The position numbers and the translations under genes are program-made. The notes beneath the pieces are model-generated. The model worked only from the letters and a program-made list of their open reading frames with translations. It did not search any database and was not told the origin of the DNA. This document shows positions 7,245-14,185 of a stretch of DNA of 15,072 bases, piece after piece; the first letter of the stretch is position 1, and each line of letters opens with the position of its first letter. The stretch comes from JBEEPE01 sp964489645 (GTDB lineage: Bacteria; Verrucomicrobiota; Verrucomicrobiia; Chthoniobacterales; Chthoniobacteraceae): positions 1 through 15,072 of the forward strand of contig CAZAZT010000097.1 of NCBI GenBank assembly GCA_964489645.1, written 5' to 3'.

Positions 7245-8587
7245 GGGTTTGGGGAGGGGGTTGAACCGGTGTTGAGATGGTTGCGCAACCAGAGCAGCGC
7301 ATCTTCGCGGGTGGAGAGGCGATCCTCCATTTGAAGGGAGAGTGCGGTGTCCAAGATCTCTTTGAATGTGGGACCGGGTTTGAGTCCGGCCTCGATGAGG
7401 TCTTTGCCTGAGAGCAGGGCTTGAGGGATGATCGGTTCGTTCGCGAAGGACGCGAGCTGGTCACGCAAAAATCGGTGGTTGTCGAGCATGCCATGACTTC
7501 CGGTGCAATCGACTCGGTGCAGTTCGAGTTCATCGTCGAATCCTGGCCGGGCCATGAATCGGCGGAGCGTGGAGGGGCGCATCTGTTGAACGTCCTTGAA
7601 CGACATGTGGTTTGCTACCGCGCTCACGGTGGCATCGATTTCGGCTCGGGAGAATCGGAGTCGGCTCAGGATGGATTCGCTCATTTCGGCGCCGAGCTTT
7701 TCGTGTCCGGAGAACCGGATCCGTCCGTCAGGATCCACGGAGCGCGTGGCGGGTTTGGCGATATCGTGGAGGAGGACGCTGAGGACGAGTGGGATTGAGG
7801 CCTGCTCGGGGAGGAGGCTGAGCATGAGGCGCGTGTGGACCCAGACATCGCCTTCGGGGTGGAACTGAGGGGGTTGGGTGCAGCCTTTGAGAGCGGACAT
7901 CTCTGGGAGGATTGCGTTGAGCAGGCCGGTGGTATCGAGCAGATCGAGTCCATGGACCCTGTTCGGATGCAAAAGGATACGGGTCAGTTCTTCGCGGATG
8001 CGTTCTGGGCTGACCTCGTTGATGGCGGGAGCGTGTTCCTGTACGGCTTGGAGTGTTTTTGGATCGATGGTGAAGCCGAGCACGGTTGCGAAGCGAACGG
8101 CGCGGAGGAGGCGGAGGCGATCCTCTCTGAACCGTTCGCAGGGGTCGCCGATGGCGCGGATGATGTGGGCGTCGAGATCTGCTCGTCCGGCCACATGATC
8201 GATCACGGAATCGGACAGGGGATCGTAGAAGAGCCCGTTGATGGTGAAATCCCTCCGGAATGCATCTTCTTGTGCGGAGGAGAAGTGAACTGTCTCGGGG
8301 TGGCGACCGTCGACGTAGGCGCCGTCGGAGCGGAAGGTTGCGACTTGGAAGGTGGTGTCGCCGATGAGGACGCAGATGACTCCGAAGGCTTCTCCGACGG
8401 CGTAAGTCCTTGGGAAAATGCGTTGTACGTCGGCGGGTTTTGCGGAGGTGGCGATGTCGATGTCGTGGCAGATGCGGCCGAGGATCCGATCGCGGACGCA
8501 TCCTCCGGCGAAGAGGGCTTCGAACCCTGCGTTGCGGAGGCGGCGCACGATGGACGTTGCTTCGCGGGCCAGTTCAGCGGGGTTCAC
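7241..8587 (-). CDS. CCA-adding / poly(A) polymerase-type nucleotidyltransferase with HD domain
   Basis: This 448-residue enzyme belongs to the class II tRNA nucleotidyltransferase family, which adds or repairs the 3' CCA end of tRNAs. The head domain has GGCVRD at 28-33 and the metal-binding HDIDIA, with D42 and D44. RRDFTINGL follows at 111-119, and ERFREDRLRLLRAVRF at 151-166 is the nucleotide-recognition and neck region. A C-terminal HD phosphohydrolase domain shows H251, H274-D275 in LLHDIAKP, H295 and D360. Head plus HD and this length fit the HD-carrying CCA enzymes. The sequence alone does not separate a full CCA enzyme from a CC- or A-adding one or from a poly(A) polymerase. The start codon is GTG at 8587. 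The upstream gap is 190 bases and strongly structured, so a transcript may begin or end there. The gene overlaps the next one by four bases. Confidence 0.9.
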   Translation of the reverse strand: MNPAELAREATSIVRRLRNAGFEALFAGGCVRDRILGRICHDIDIATSAKPADVQRIFPRTYAVGEAFGVICVLIGDTTFQVATFRSDGAYVDGRHPETVHFSSAQEDAFRRDFTINGLFYDPLSDSVIDHVAGRADLDAHIIRAIGDPCERFREDRLRLLRAVRFATVLGFTIDPKTLQAVQEHAPAINEVSPERIREELTRILLHPNRVHGLDLLDTTGLLNAILPEMSALKGCTQPPQFHPEGDVWVHTRLMLSLLPEQASIPLVLSVLLHDIAKPATRSVDPDGRIRFSGHEKLGAEMSESILSRLRFSRAEIDATVSAVANHMSFKDVQQMRPSTLRRFMARPGFDDELELHRVDCTGSHGMLDNHRFLRDQLASFANEPIIPQALLSGKDLIEAGLKPGPTFKEILDTALSLQMEDRLSTREDALLWLRNHLNTGSTPSPNP

Positions 8588-8610
8588 GGTTGGAGGGGGT
8601 GGATTTGTGA

Positions 8611-8635
8611 GGGAGCGGCGGGGGTGTGGGTGGGG
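8611..8635 (+). other. Possible G-quadruplex upstream of the CCA-enzyme gene
   Basis: Four G runs lie close together: GGG at 8611-8613, GGGGG at 8620-8624, GGG at 8628-8630 and GGGG at 8632-8635, with loops of 6, 3 and 1 bases. They are on the strand that serves as template for the downstream gene, 24-48 bases before its GTG start. This fits the usual G-quadruplex pattern, but the plus strand is G-rich throughout, so it may be a by-product of composition. Confidence 0.4.
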
Positions 8636-8656
8636 CCGCTTTGGATCGAGGGTTGA

Positions 8657-8679
8657 CGCCGTCCTTGTTTCGGACGGCG
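8657..8679 (-). terminator. Strong hairpin, 8-bp perfect stem, between Dabb and CCA-enzyme genes
   Basis: CGCCGTCC at 8657-8664 pairs perfectly with GGACGGCG at 8672-8679 around a 7-base loop. It lies about 100 bases after the Dabb stop and 70 before the CCA-enzyme start. No run of U follows on the minus strand, so it is not a classical intrinsic terminator. It could be a U-tract-less terminator, a pause site or part of the leader. Confidence 0.45.
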
Positions 8680-8721
8680 GTGCAAGGGTTTGCCGGTGGC
8701 GTTGAGGGGCGGTCGGCGCGT

Positions 8722-8766
8722 GCTTTCGGTGCTTCGCAGTTGGAAAGGCAGGGAAGCACCGGAAGC
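8722..8766 (-). terminator. Long inverted repeat directly after the Dabb gene
   Basis: GCTTTCGGTGCTTC at 8722-8735 faces GAAGCACCGGAAGC at 8753-8766, with 13 of 14 positions paired and an uninterrupted 9-bp core (8727-8735 with 8753-8761). The loop is 17 bases. The repeat begins about 11 bases after the Dabb stop codon. On the minus transcript the single mismatch is C opposite A; on a plus transcript it would be a U-G pair. No U tract follows, so it may stop transcription without one or protect the 3' end of the mRNA. Confidence 0.5.
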
Positions 8767-8777
8767 GTGTGCCTGAG

Positions 8778-9143
8778 TCACTTGCCGGTGTGGAAATCGA
8801 GCACGAATGCGTCGTCCAGGACGGGTTTCAGGAGGGAGACGAAATCCTGATGGACCTTATGGTCGATGTAGGTCTGCACATCGGCCTCGTTTTTGAAGCT
8901 GAGGATCCACATGTGGGTGAAGCCTTTATCGAGATTCTCTTTGCTGACATTGGTGCCCCATTCGAGCGATTGGATCTGTGGGATGGCGCCTTTGAGGGCT
9001 GCGAACGCGGATTCGACGCGTTTGATCTGTTCGGTGGTGGCCTCTTTCTTGAACTTGAAGGAGACGACGTGTTTCACGGAATCCTGTGCGAGGAGTGTGG
9101 TGGTGCTCATGACGATTGCTGCGAGAAGTGCGAGTGTTTTCAT
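8778..9143 (-). CDS. Exported Dabb-domain (stress-responsive alpha-beta barrel) protein
   Basis: This small protein has 121 residues. Residues 1-20 form a signal peptide: Lys at position 2, a hydrophobic core LALLAAIVM, and a cut likely after the LLA before Q-D. The remaining hundred or so residues form one Dabb domain, starting at VKHVVSFKFKKEATTEQIKRV. It continues through a helix and the stretch SLEWGTNVSKENLDKGFTHM, then LSFKNEADVQTYIDHKVHQDFV, a typical Dabb core. Dabb proteins are dimeric ferredoxin-like barrels, some of which bind small molecules; no catalytic residue can be named here. The ATG at 9143 was chosen over the open frame to 9197 because it starts exactly at the signal peptide. 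The gene follows leuB after 50 bases. Its function is unknown beyond the fold and the likely export. Confidence 0.85.
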   Translation of the reverse strand: MKTLALLAAIVMSTTTLLAQDSVKHVVSFKFKKEATTEQIKRVESAFAALKGAIPQIQSLEWGTNVSKENLDKGFTHMWILSFKNEADVQTYIDHKVHQDFVSLLKPVLDDAFVLDFHTGK

Positions 9144-9193
9144 GGGAGAGATAGGTTGTTCGGGTTGAGGGGATTGGGCCGGGATTGAGCGGC

Positions 9194-10288
9194 TCACAAT
9201 GCGGCTCGGATGGCATCACCCATGGCGCGGGTGCCGACGAGTGTCGTGCCTTCGCTATGGATATCGCCGGTGCGAAGCCCTGCCTCGATGACGGTCTGTA
9301 CGGCACGGTCGATGGCGTCTGCGGCTTGTGATAAGCCGAGGGAGTAGCGCAAGAGCATCCCTGCGGAGAGGATTTGTGCGATGGGATTTGCGATGCCCTT
9401 TCCAGCGATATCCGGGGCGGTGCCGCCGCTTGGTTCGAAGAGGCCGAAGCGACCGGTGGGCAGTTCTCTTTCACCGAGGGATGCGCTTGGGAGCATGCCG
9501 AGTGATCCGGCGATCATGGCCATCTCATCGGAGAGGATGTCGCCGAAAAGGTTTTCTGCGAGGACCACATCGAAGGAGCGAGGCTGCTTGATCAGCTGCA
9601 TGGCGGCGTTGTCCACGTAGAGGTGGCTGAGTTGCACGTCTGGGTACTGGGCGGCCACCCGTGAGACGGTTTTGCGCCAGAGCACACCGTTCTCGAGGAC
9701 GTTGGCTTTATCGATCGAGGTCACCTTTTTTTTGCGGCCTTGCGCGGCTTTGAAGGCGACGTGTGCGATGCGTTCGATCTCGCTTTCGCGATAGACCATG
9801 GTGTCGATCGCAACGGTTTCGCCGTTTTCCTGATGCGTGCCTTTGGGTTGGCCGAAGTACAAACCGCCGGTGAGTTCGCGGACGCAAAGGACATCGAACC
9901 CGCCGGAGATCAGGGATTCTTTGACTGGGGAGGCGTGGGTGAGTTGTGCGTGGCAGAGGGCGGGGCGGAGATTTGCGAAGAGGCGGAAATGTTTTCTGAG
10001 CGGGAGAAGTGCGGCGCGTTCGGGTTGCTCATTTGGTGGAAGAGATTCCCATTTTGGGCCGCCAACGGATCCGAAGAGGATGGCGTCGGATGCTTCGCAG
10101 ACTTTGAGGGTTTGTTCGGGAAGCGCTTTTCCGTCGACATCGATGGCGATGCCGCCCACGCGTGCTTCGGTGGTTTCGAGGGTGAACCCGAATTTTTGGC
10201 TGACGACGTCTAGGACGCTCAGCGCTTCCGACATGACTTCAGGTCCGATTCCGTCGCCGGCGAGGACCGCGATTTTGAAGTGAGGCAT
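9194..10288 (-). CDS. leuB: 3-isopropylmalate dehydrogenase
   Basis: This 364-residue enzyme carries out the NAD-dependent oxidation and decarboxylation of 3-isopropylmalate in leucine biosynthesis, in the cytoplasm. Family landmarks are clear: GDGIGPE at 11-17; the substrate loop ending in LRKHFRLFANLRPA; VRELTGGLYFG with the catalytic-site Tyr; IDKANVLENGVLWR with the active-site Lys; VDNAAMQL; LFGDILSDEMAMIAGSLG with the metal-binding Asp residues; and the NAD-binding FEPSGGTAPDIAGKG region. The LRKHF and GGLYFG segments favour LeuB over tartrate or isocitrate dehydrogenase. Length is normal. No leuA, leuC or leuD is adjacent, so the pathway is probably scattered. No T-box or leader-peptide attenuator was recognised in the 84 bases upstream. 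The start is ATG without Shine-Dalgarno. Confidence 0.96.
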   Translation of the reverse strand: MPHFKIAVLAGDGIGPEVMSEALSVLDVVSQKFGFTLETTEARVGGIAIDVDGKALPEQTLKVCEASDAILFGSVGGPKWESLPPNEQPERAALLPLRKHFRLFANLRPALCHAQLTHASPVKESLISGGFDVLCVRELTGGLYFGQPKGTHQENGETVAIDTMVYRESEIERIAHVAFKAAQGRKKKVTSIDKANVLENGVLWRKTVSRVAAQYPDVQLSHLYVDNAAMQLIKQPRSFDVVLAENLFGDILSDEMAMIAGSLGMLPSASLGERELPTGRFGLFEPSGGTAPDIAGKGIANPIAQILSAGMLLRYSLGLSQAADAIDRAVQTVIEAGLRTGDIHSEGTTLVGTRAMGDAIRAAL

Positions 10289-10334
10289 AAAGGGAGGATT
10301 CTTCCACTGGAGAGGGTGGATGTGAAGGCGGATA

Positions 10335-10351
10335 GCGGGGTTTTGTCCCGC
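10335..10351 (-). terminator. Short GC hairpin after the NHL-protein gene
   Basis: GCGGG at 10335-10339 pairs with CCCGC at 10347-10351 around a 7-base loop, 21 bases after the NHL-protein stop and before leuB. The stem is only five pairs and no U tract follows, so a terminator role is weakly supported. Confidence 0.25.
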
Positions 10352-10372
10352 GGGAGAGAGGTGGGCGATGGG

Positions 10373-11455
10373 TTAGCGCCTGAGGACACGAACGCGATGG
10401 GTTTCGCTATCGCCGATGAAAACGCTTCCATCTTTGTCGACGAAGATCCCGTGGAGGCGGGCCATTTTGCATTGGAGGGGATTGCCATCGGGGCCGTCTC
10501 CCTTTTCGCCTGTTCCTGCGATGAGTTCGAGGTGGCCGGTTTTCGCATCGATCATGCGCACGGAGTGACTTTCCGTATCGGCGAGGAAGACGTTGCCGTC
10601 GGCGTCGATGGCGATGCCTTTTGGGCCTTTGAGGGTTGCGGAGCGGGCGGGGCCGCCGTTTCCGGTGAAGCCACTGGCTCCGGTTCCGGCGACGTGGTGG
10701 ATGGTCTTGGTTTTGAGATCGAACTTGAACACTTGATTACCCTCGCGGGTGGCGAGCCAGAGGTTGCCCTTTGCGTCGAAGTCCAGTGAGCGCGGGCCTT
10801 TGAGGGGAGTGCCTTGGATGGGCGAAGCGTCGGGGGTGGGCCCGGCTTGTCCGGTGCCGGCGAAAGTTGAGATGGTGCCGGATTTCATGTCCACGGTCCG
10901 GATGACATGGTTGCCGATATCGCAGATGAAGAGGTTTCCGTCGGGTCCGAACTGGATGCTGTGGGGTTGTTTGAGTTGGGCGGCGGTTGCGGGGCCTCCA
11001 TCGCCGGAGTAGCCCGGTTTTCCTGAGCCTGCGATGGTCGTGATGATGCCGGATTTTCGGTCGATCTTTCGTACGACGTGATTGGCCATGTCGACGACGT
11101 AGAGGTTGCCGTCTGTATCGAAGCGGATTTCGTGGGGGAGATTGAAGGAGGCTTTGGTGGCTGGACCTCCGTCGCCGGAATAACCCTTTTCGCCGGAACC
11201 TGCGATGGTGCTGATGGTGCCGTCTGGAGCGACTCGGCGGACGCGTTGACCTGTGTACTCGCAGAACCACAGGGCTCCGTCCGGTCCACGAACGACCCCG
11301 AAAGGGTTGTCAATGAGGGCTTTGTTGGCTGGGCCTCCATCGCCGGCGAAGCCTTGTTTGCCGGTGCCTGCGAATGTCTCGATGGTCCAGGCTCCAGCAT
11401 GGGGTAGGAGCGAGAGGGCGAGGATGAGTGCGACGAGGGGGCGTAAGGGGCTCAT
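10373..11455 (-). CDS. Secreted six-repeat NHL beta-propeller protein
   Basis: This 360-residue protein begins with a signal peptide (hydrophobic stretch LVALILALSLL, cut likely after HAGA near residue 22). The rest consists of six copies of a unit of about 55 residues. Each starts with (F/I/V)AG(T/S)G, usually followed by GYSGDGGPAT or a variant and a leucine-rich spacer, then a D-x-x-GNL(Y/F) turn and HxVR-like end. Six repeats with no remaining sequence predict a complete six-bladed NHL propeller. Repeat 4 lacks the GDGGPA element and has PTPDASPIQ instead. Such proteins occur in large numbers in planctomycetes and verrucomicrobia, generally with unknown ligands. No catalytic residues or anchoring motif were seen, so it is probably soluble in the periplasm or released. 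It is separated from the MFS gene by 74 bases with a hairpin and may be transcribed on its own. Confidence 0.88.
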   Translation of the reverse strand: MSPLRPLVALILALSLLPHAGAWTIETFAGTGKQGFAGDGGPANKALIDNPFGVVRGPDGALWFCEYTGQRVRRVAPDGTISTIAGSGEKGYSGDGGPATKASFNLPHEIRFDTDGNLYVVDMANHVVRKIDRKSGIITTIAGSGKPGYSGDGGPATAAQLKQPHSIQFGPDGNLFICDIGNHVIRTVDMKSGTISTFAGTGQAGPTPDASPIQGTPLKGPRSLDFDAKGNLWLATREGNQVFKFDLKTKTIHHVAGTGASGFTGNGGPARSATLKGPKGIAIDADGNVFLADTESHSVRMIDAKTGHLELIAGTGEKGDGPDGNPLQCKMARLHGIFVDKDGSVFIGDSETHRVRVLRR

Positions 11456-11493
11456 TGCGGTGGAGGGGGGGATGGGTGCGCGTCTTGGGTGGG

Positions 11494-11519
11494 GCGTCCG
11501 CCGTTGAGGGGACGGACGC
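11494..11519 (-). terminator. Hairpin after the MFS transporter gene
   Basis: GCGTCCG at 11494-11500 pairs perfectly with CGGACGC at 11513-11519 (7 bp, 12-base loop), beginning 11 bases after the MFS stop. It could end the nag-MFS transcript before the NHL-protein gene. The following bases are C-rich with no U tract, so support is moderate. Confidence 0.45.
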
Positions 11520-11529
11520 TCGGGGTTGG

Positions 11530-12939
11530 TCAGGCTGCGGAGTCTTCTGGCAGAGGGCGTCCTTTGGTTTCTGGGAGGAAGGCGACGGCGACGAGGCCGA
11601 GGAGGAAGACCACGCTGACGTAGCAGCAGGCGTCGCGGAAGGCGGCGAGTTTTGCGGCGGCTTTTGCGGCTGCGTCAGCGGATTCGCCCAGCTTTGCGAT
11701 GGCGGAATCCGCGATATTTTTTTGGAGGACGCCCATGGTGAAGGGTCCGCTTGCGGCGATGAAGCGGCCGACGTTGTAGCAGAAGCTGACGCCGGTGCTT
11801 CGGAGGCGAAGAGGGAAGAGTTCGGGGAGGTAGATTGCGAAGCCTGCGAAGAGGGCGAGTTGGCAGAAGCCCATGAGAGCGCTCATCCAGATGTCATCGG
11901 TTCCGTTGAAGAGGCGGAAGTATCCGAAGGTGACGGCGAAGGCGGCGATGTAGCCGAACACGAACGCGGTTTTGCGGCCGGCGGCTTGGGCGAGTTTGGT
12001 GAAGAAGAGCATTCCGAAGAATGCGCCGAGGTTTTGGACGATGGAGTTGATACCGATCCAGTACGTTTTCTTGTTGGCGATGACTTCGTCGGCGACGCCC
12101 TGTTCCTTTAGGGAGCGTGTGATGACGTCTCCGACGAGTTCGGGGCTGAAGAATCCGACACCCCAGAGGCCGACCACGCCGGCGACGCAAAGGATCATGC
12201 CGAGCAGAGCGGGCCTCCTCCAACGCGTCTCACCGAACAGGGAGGCGTAGGATCCGAACTTTGCGCCGGAGGCGCGGCCTTCCGCGCGAGCGGCGACCCA
12301 TTTTTCGGGTTCTTTGAGGCGGACTTGGATGAAGACACAGAGGAAGGCGGGGAGTGAGCCGACGAGGAACATGATTTTCCACACGTTTCCTGGATCGACT
12401 TTGCCTTCCGCTCCGAACTTCCCGAGGAGCATGCTGATGAGGCCAGCCGTGATATTGCCGACGGCGGAGAGGGCTTGGAGGGTGCCGAGCGCTCCGGTTC
12501 GGGAGCGTTCGGGGAGACTGTCTGCAACGAGAGCGACGGCGAGTCCGAAAACGCCCCCGACGCCGAGCCCTGTGACGAAGCGATAGATTGCGAAGTCCAT
12601 CCAGCCTTTGGAGAAGGCGGAGAGGCCTGTGCAAACCGAGTAGAGGAGCACGGTGAGCGTGAGGGTGCGTGCGCGCCCGATGCGGTCACCGACTGCACCG
12701 AAGATGAGGCCGCCGGTCGCCCAACCTGCGACGAAGATGGCGGTGGCGTATCCTCCGAACTGTTTGGCATCCAGTTCGGGGGGGAGGAGGGCTTTCATGG
12801 CTCCTTGTCGAGCGAGGAGGAAGAGCTGTTGGTCCAGGCAATCGAAGAGCCAAGCGAGCGAAGCCATGGCGAAGACGAACCAGTGATAGCTGGTCAGGTC
12901 ACGCCACCAGGGGCCTTCGGAGGAGTTGGGGTTTTGCAT
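11530..12939 (-). CDS. MFS transporter, sugar/organic-acid porter type
   Basis: This 469-residue membrane protein has about 12 hydrophobic helices. The first lies near 18-40 and contains two Asp residues (WLFDCLDQQ). MFS motif A is GAVGDRIGR at 81-89 between helices 2 and 3. The helix 4-5 segment YRFVTGLGVGGVFGLAVALVADSLPERSR and the C-terminal LPETKGRPLPED are typical of the sugar-porter and sialate/proton symporter-like branches. The gene starts 70 bases after nagA, in the same orientation, so an amino-sugar substrate such as N-acetylglucosamine or a related sugar acid is reasonable, but this is inferred from context only. A hairpin lies between nagA and this gene, which may reduce but not stop read-through. 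The start is ATG, with no Shine-Dalgarno in the C-rich leader. Confidence 0.87.
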   Translation of the reverse strand: MQNPNSSEGPWWRDLTSYHWFVFAMASLAWLFDCLDQQLFLLARQGAMKALLPPELDAKQFGGYATAIFVAGWATGGLIFGAVGDRIGRARTLTLTVLLYSVCTGLSAFSKGWMDFAIYRFVTGLGVGGVFGLAVALVADSLPERSRTGALGTLQALSAVGNITAGLISMLLGKFGAEGKVDPGNVWKIMFLVGSLPAFLCVFIQVRLKEPEKWVAARAEGRASGAKFGSYASLFGETRWRRPALLGMILCVAGVVGLWGVGFFSPELVGDVITRSLKEQGVADEVIANKKTYWIGINSIVQNLGAFFGMLFFTKLAQAAGRKTAFVFGYIAAFAVTFGYFRLFNGTDDIWMSALMGFCQLALFAGFAIYLPELFPLRLRSTGVSFCYNVGRFIAASGPFTMGVLQKNIADSAIAKLGESADAAAKAAAKLAAFRDACCYVSVVFLLGLVAVAFLPETKGRPLPEDSAA

Positions 12940-12980
12940 AGTGGAAAAATGGGGGGTTGGATCAGGTCATCAAGCTGGAA

Positions 12981-13006
12981 TCACGCCCTGCTGAGAGGGG
13001 GCGTGA
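12981..13006 (-). terminator. 8-bp hairpin directly after nagA
   Basis: TCACGCCC at 12981-12988 pairs perfectly with GGGCGTGA at 12999-13006 around a 10-base loop, beginning 3 bases after the nagA stop codon. No U tract follows. It lies between nagA and the MFS gene, so it could be a partial terminator or processing element that sets different expression levels within the cassette. Confidence 0.45.
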
Positions 13007-13009
13007 CGG

Positions 13010-14158
13010 TCAGAGGGAGTGCAGGGTTTTCCCGTGGAGCACATGAAGGATTTGCAAAGCGTTGCCGCGCACCTTTGCGAAGAGGGTGCCTGGGTCGATC
13101 CGACCGATGTGGGAATCTGCGAGCAGGCGGAGAGGGATTCGAGATGCCGCATCCCACGCCTGCCACAATGGAATCCGGGCCATGGCAGCGGCGAGGGGCA
13201 CGGCACGGTTCATCGTGATTGCGGATCCTGCAAAAACGTTGCTTCCGGGGAGACGCACGATGCCATCTGTTCCGACTTCTGTCGTTACCTTGCCGATGGT
13301 GTAACGTCCGGGCTTTGCATGGGCGGCGGCCATGCAATCGGTGGTGAGGATTCGTGGGGCGGCGGCTTTGGCTGTCCAGAGGGCACGAAACGCTGGGGGT
13401 GGCAGGTGGATGCCATCTGGGATGAAGGATGCGCCGAGGGCCGGCTCAGCGAGTTGTGCGATGACCGGGTTGCGATGGCGATCTAGGAGGCCGGGGCATC
13501 CGTTGCCGAGATGGGTTGAGAGACGGGCACCTGCGCGCATCGCTTTTTGGATGGCGTCATGATCTGCCATGGTGTGGCCGATGGCGGAGAGGATCTTTTT
13601 GGAGGAGAGGAATTTGATGAGGGGGATGGCTCCGTGGGATTCAGGGGCGAGAGTGACCATGGCGATGCGGTTGCGTGCAGCGCGTTGGAGTTGCCGGAAG
13701 GCGGAAGTGTCGGCGGGTCGGACCGCGTCGAGGGGATGTGCGCCTCGCGCTCCGTCTTGGGGGCTGATGAAAGGGCCTTCGAGGTGGAATCCGGGGATTT
13801 GGGTGCCATCGGAGAGGCGTTCGGGGAGGGAGGCGAGGGTTGCGAAATGGGTTTCGAGGGTTTCGAGGGGCGCGGTGATGAGGGTGGGGAGGACGACGGT
13901 GCACCCGGTCTCTTTGAGACGTGAGAGAGCGACGAGAAGGTCGTGTTGGGTTGTGTTTGGATGATTGAAGTCGCAGCCTGCGAATCCGTTCACTTGGATA
14001 TCACAAAATCCTGGGCCGAAGAGCGGGAGATTGGCGGTGTTTGTCCGTGAGGCGGGCGTTGCCGTTTTTGAGATCAACCGCCCCTTTTCGAAACGGAAGC
14101 TGTACGGCTGTCCTGTCCGGTAGTGTTTTGCTGAGAGGCTCTCCGTGAAGGATTTCAT
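13010..14158 (-). CDS. nagA: N-acetylglucosamine-6-phosphate deacetylase
   Basis: This 382-residue enzyme removes the acetyl group from N-acetylglucosamine 6-phosphate and supplies glucosamine 6-phosphate to NagB. It belongs to the amidohydrolase superfamily. Visible landmarks are PGFCDIQVNGFAGCDF at 49-64, where the superfamily HxH is QxN as in the E. coli enzyme; HLEGPF with metal ligand E127; IGHTMAD with H195; STHLGNG with H216; DGIHLPP with H251; and LTTDC with catalytic D274. This pattern fits a single-metal enzyme. The gene starts 27 bases after the nagB stop, so the two form a tight operon in pathway order reversed. The length is normal and nothing is truncated. The start is ATG at 14158, with no Shine-Dalgarno. 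The substrate assignment is well supported by the partner gene. Confidence 0.94.
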   Translation of the reverse strand: MKSFTESLSAKHYRTGQPYSFRFEKGRLISKTATPASRTNTANLPLFGPGFCDIQVNGFAGCDFNHPNTTQHDLLVALSRLKETGCTVVLPTLITAPLETLETHFATLASLPERLSDGTQIPGFHLEGPFISPQDGARGAHPLDAVRPADTSAFRQLQRAARNRIAMVTLAPESHGAIPLIKFLSSKKILSAIGHTMADHDAIQKAMRAGARLSTHLGNGCPGLLDRHRNPVIAQLAEPALGASFIPDGIHLPPPAFRALWTAKAAAPRILTTDCMAAAHAKPGRYTIGKVTTEVGTDGIVRLPGSNVFAGSAITMNRAVPLAAAMARIPLWQAWDAASRIPLRLLADSHIGRIDPGTLFAKVRGNALQILHVLHGKTLHSL

Positions 14159-14185
14159 GCGGAGAGGCTGTTTGCAGATGCCGTG

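Noticed and set aside
8584..8781. A 65-codon minus-strand open frame in the gap after the Dabb gene
   Set aside because: It has no domain, crosses both hairpins and shows the composition of noncoding C-rich sequence.
13967..14012. Apparent loss of the HxH metal motif in NagA
   Set aside because: QxN at this place is also found in the active E. coli NagA, so it is normal for single-metal members.
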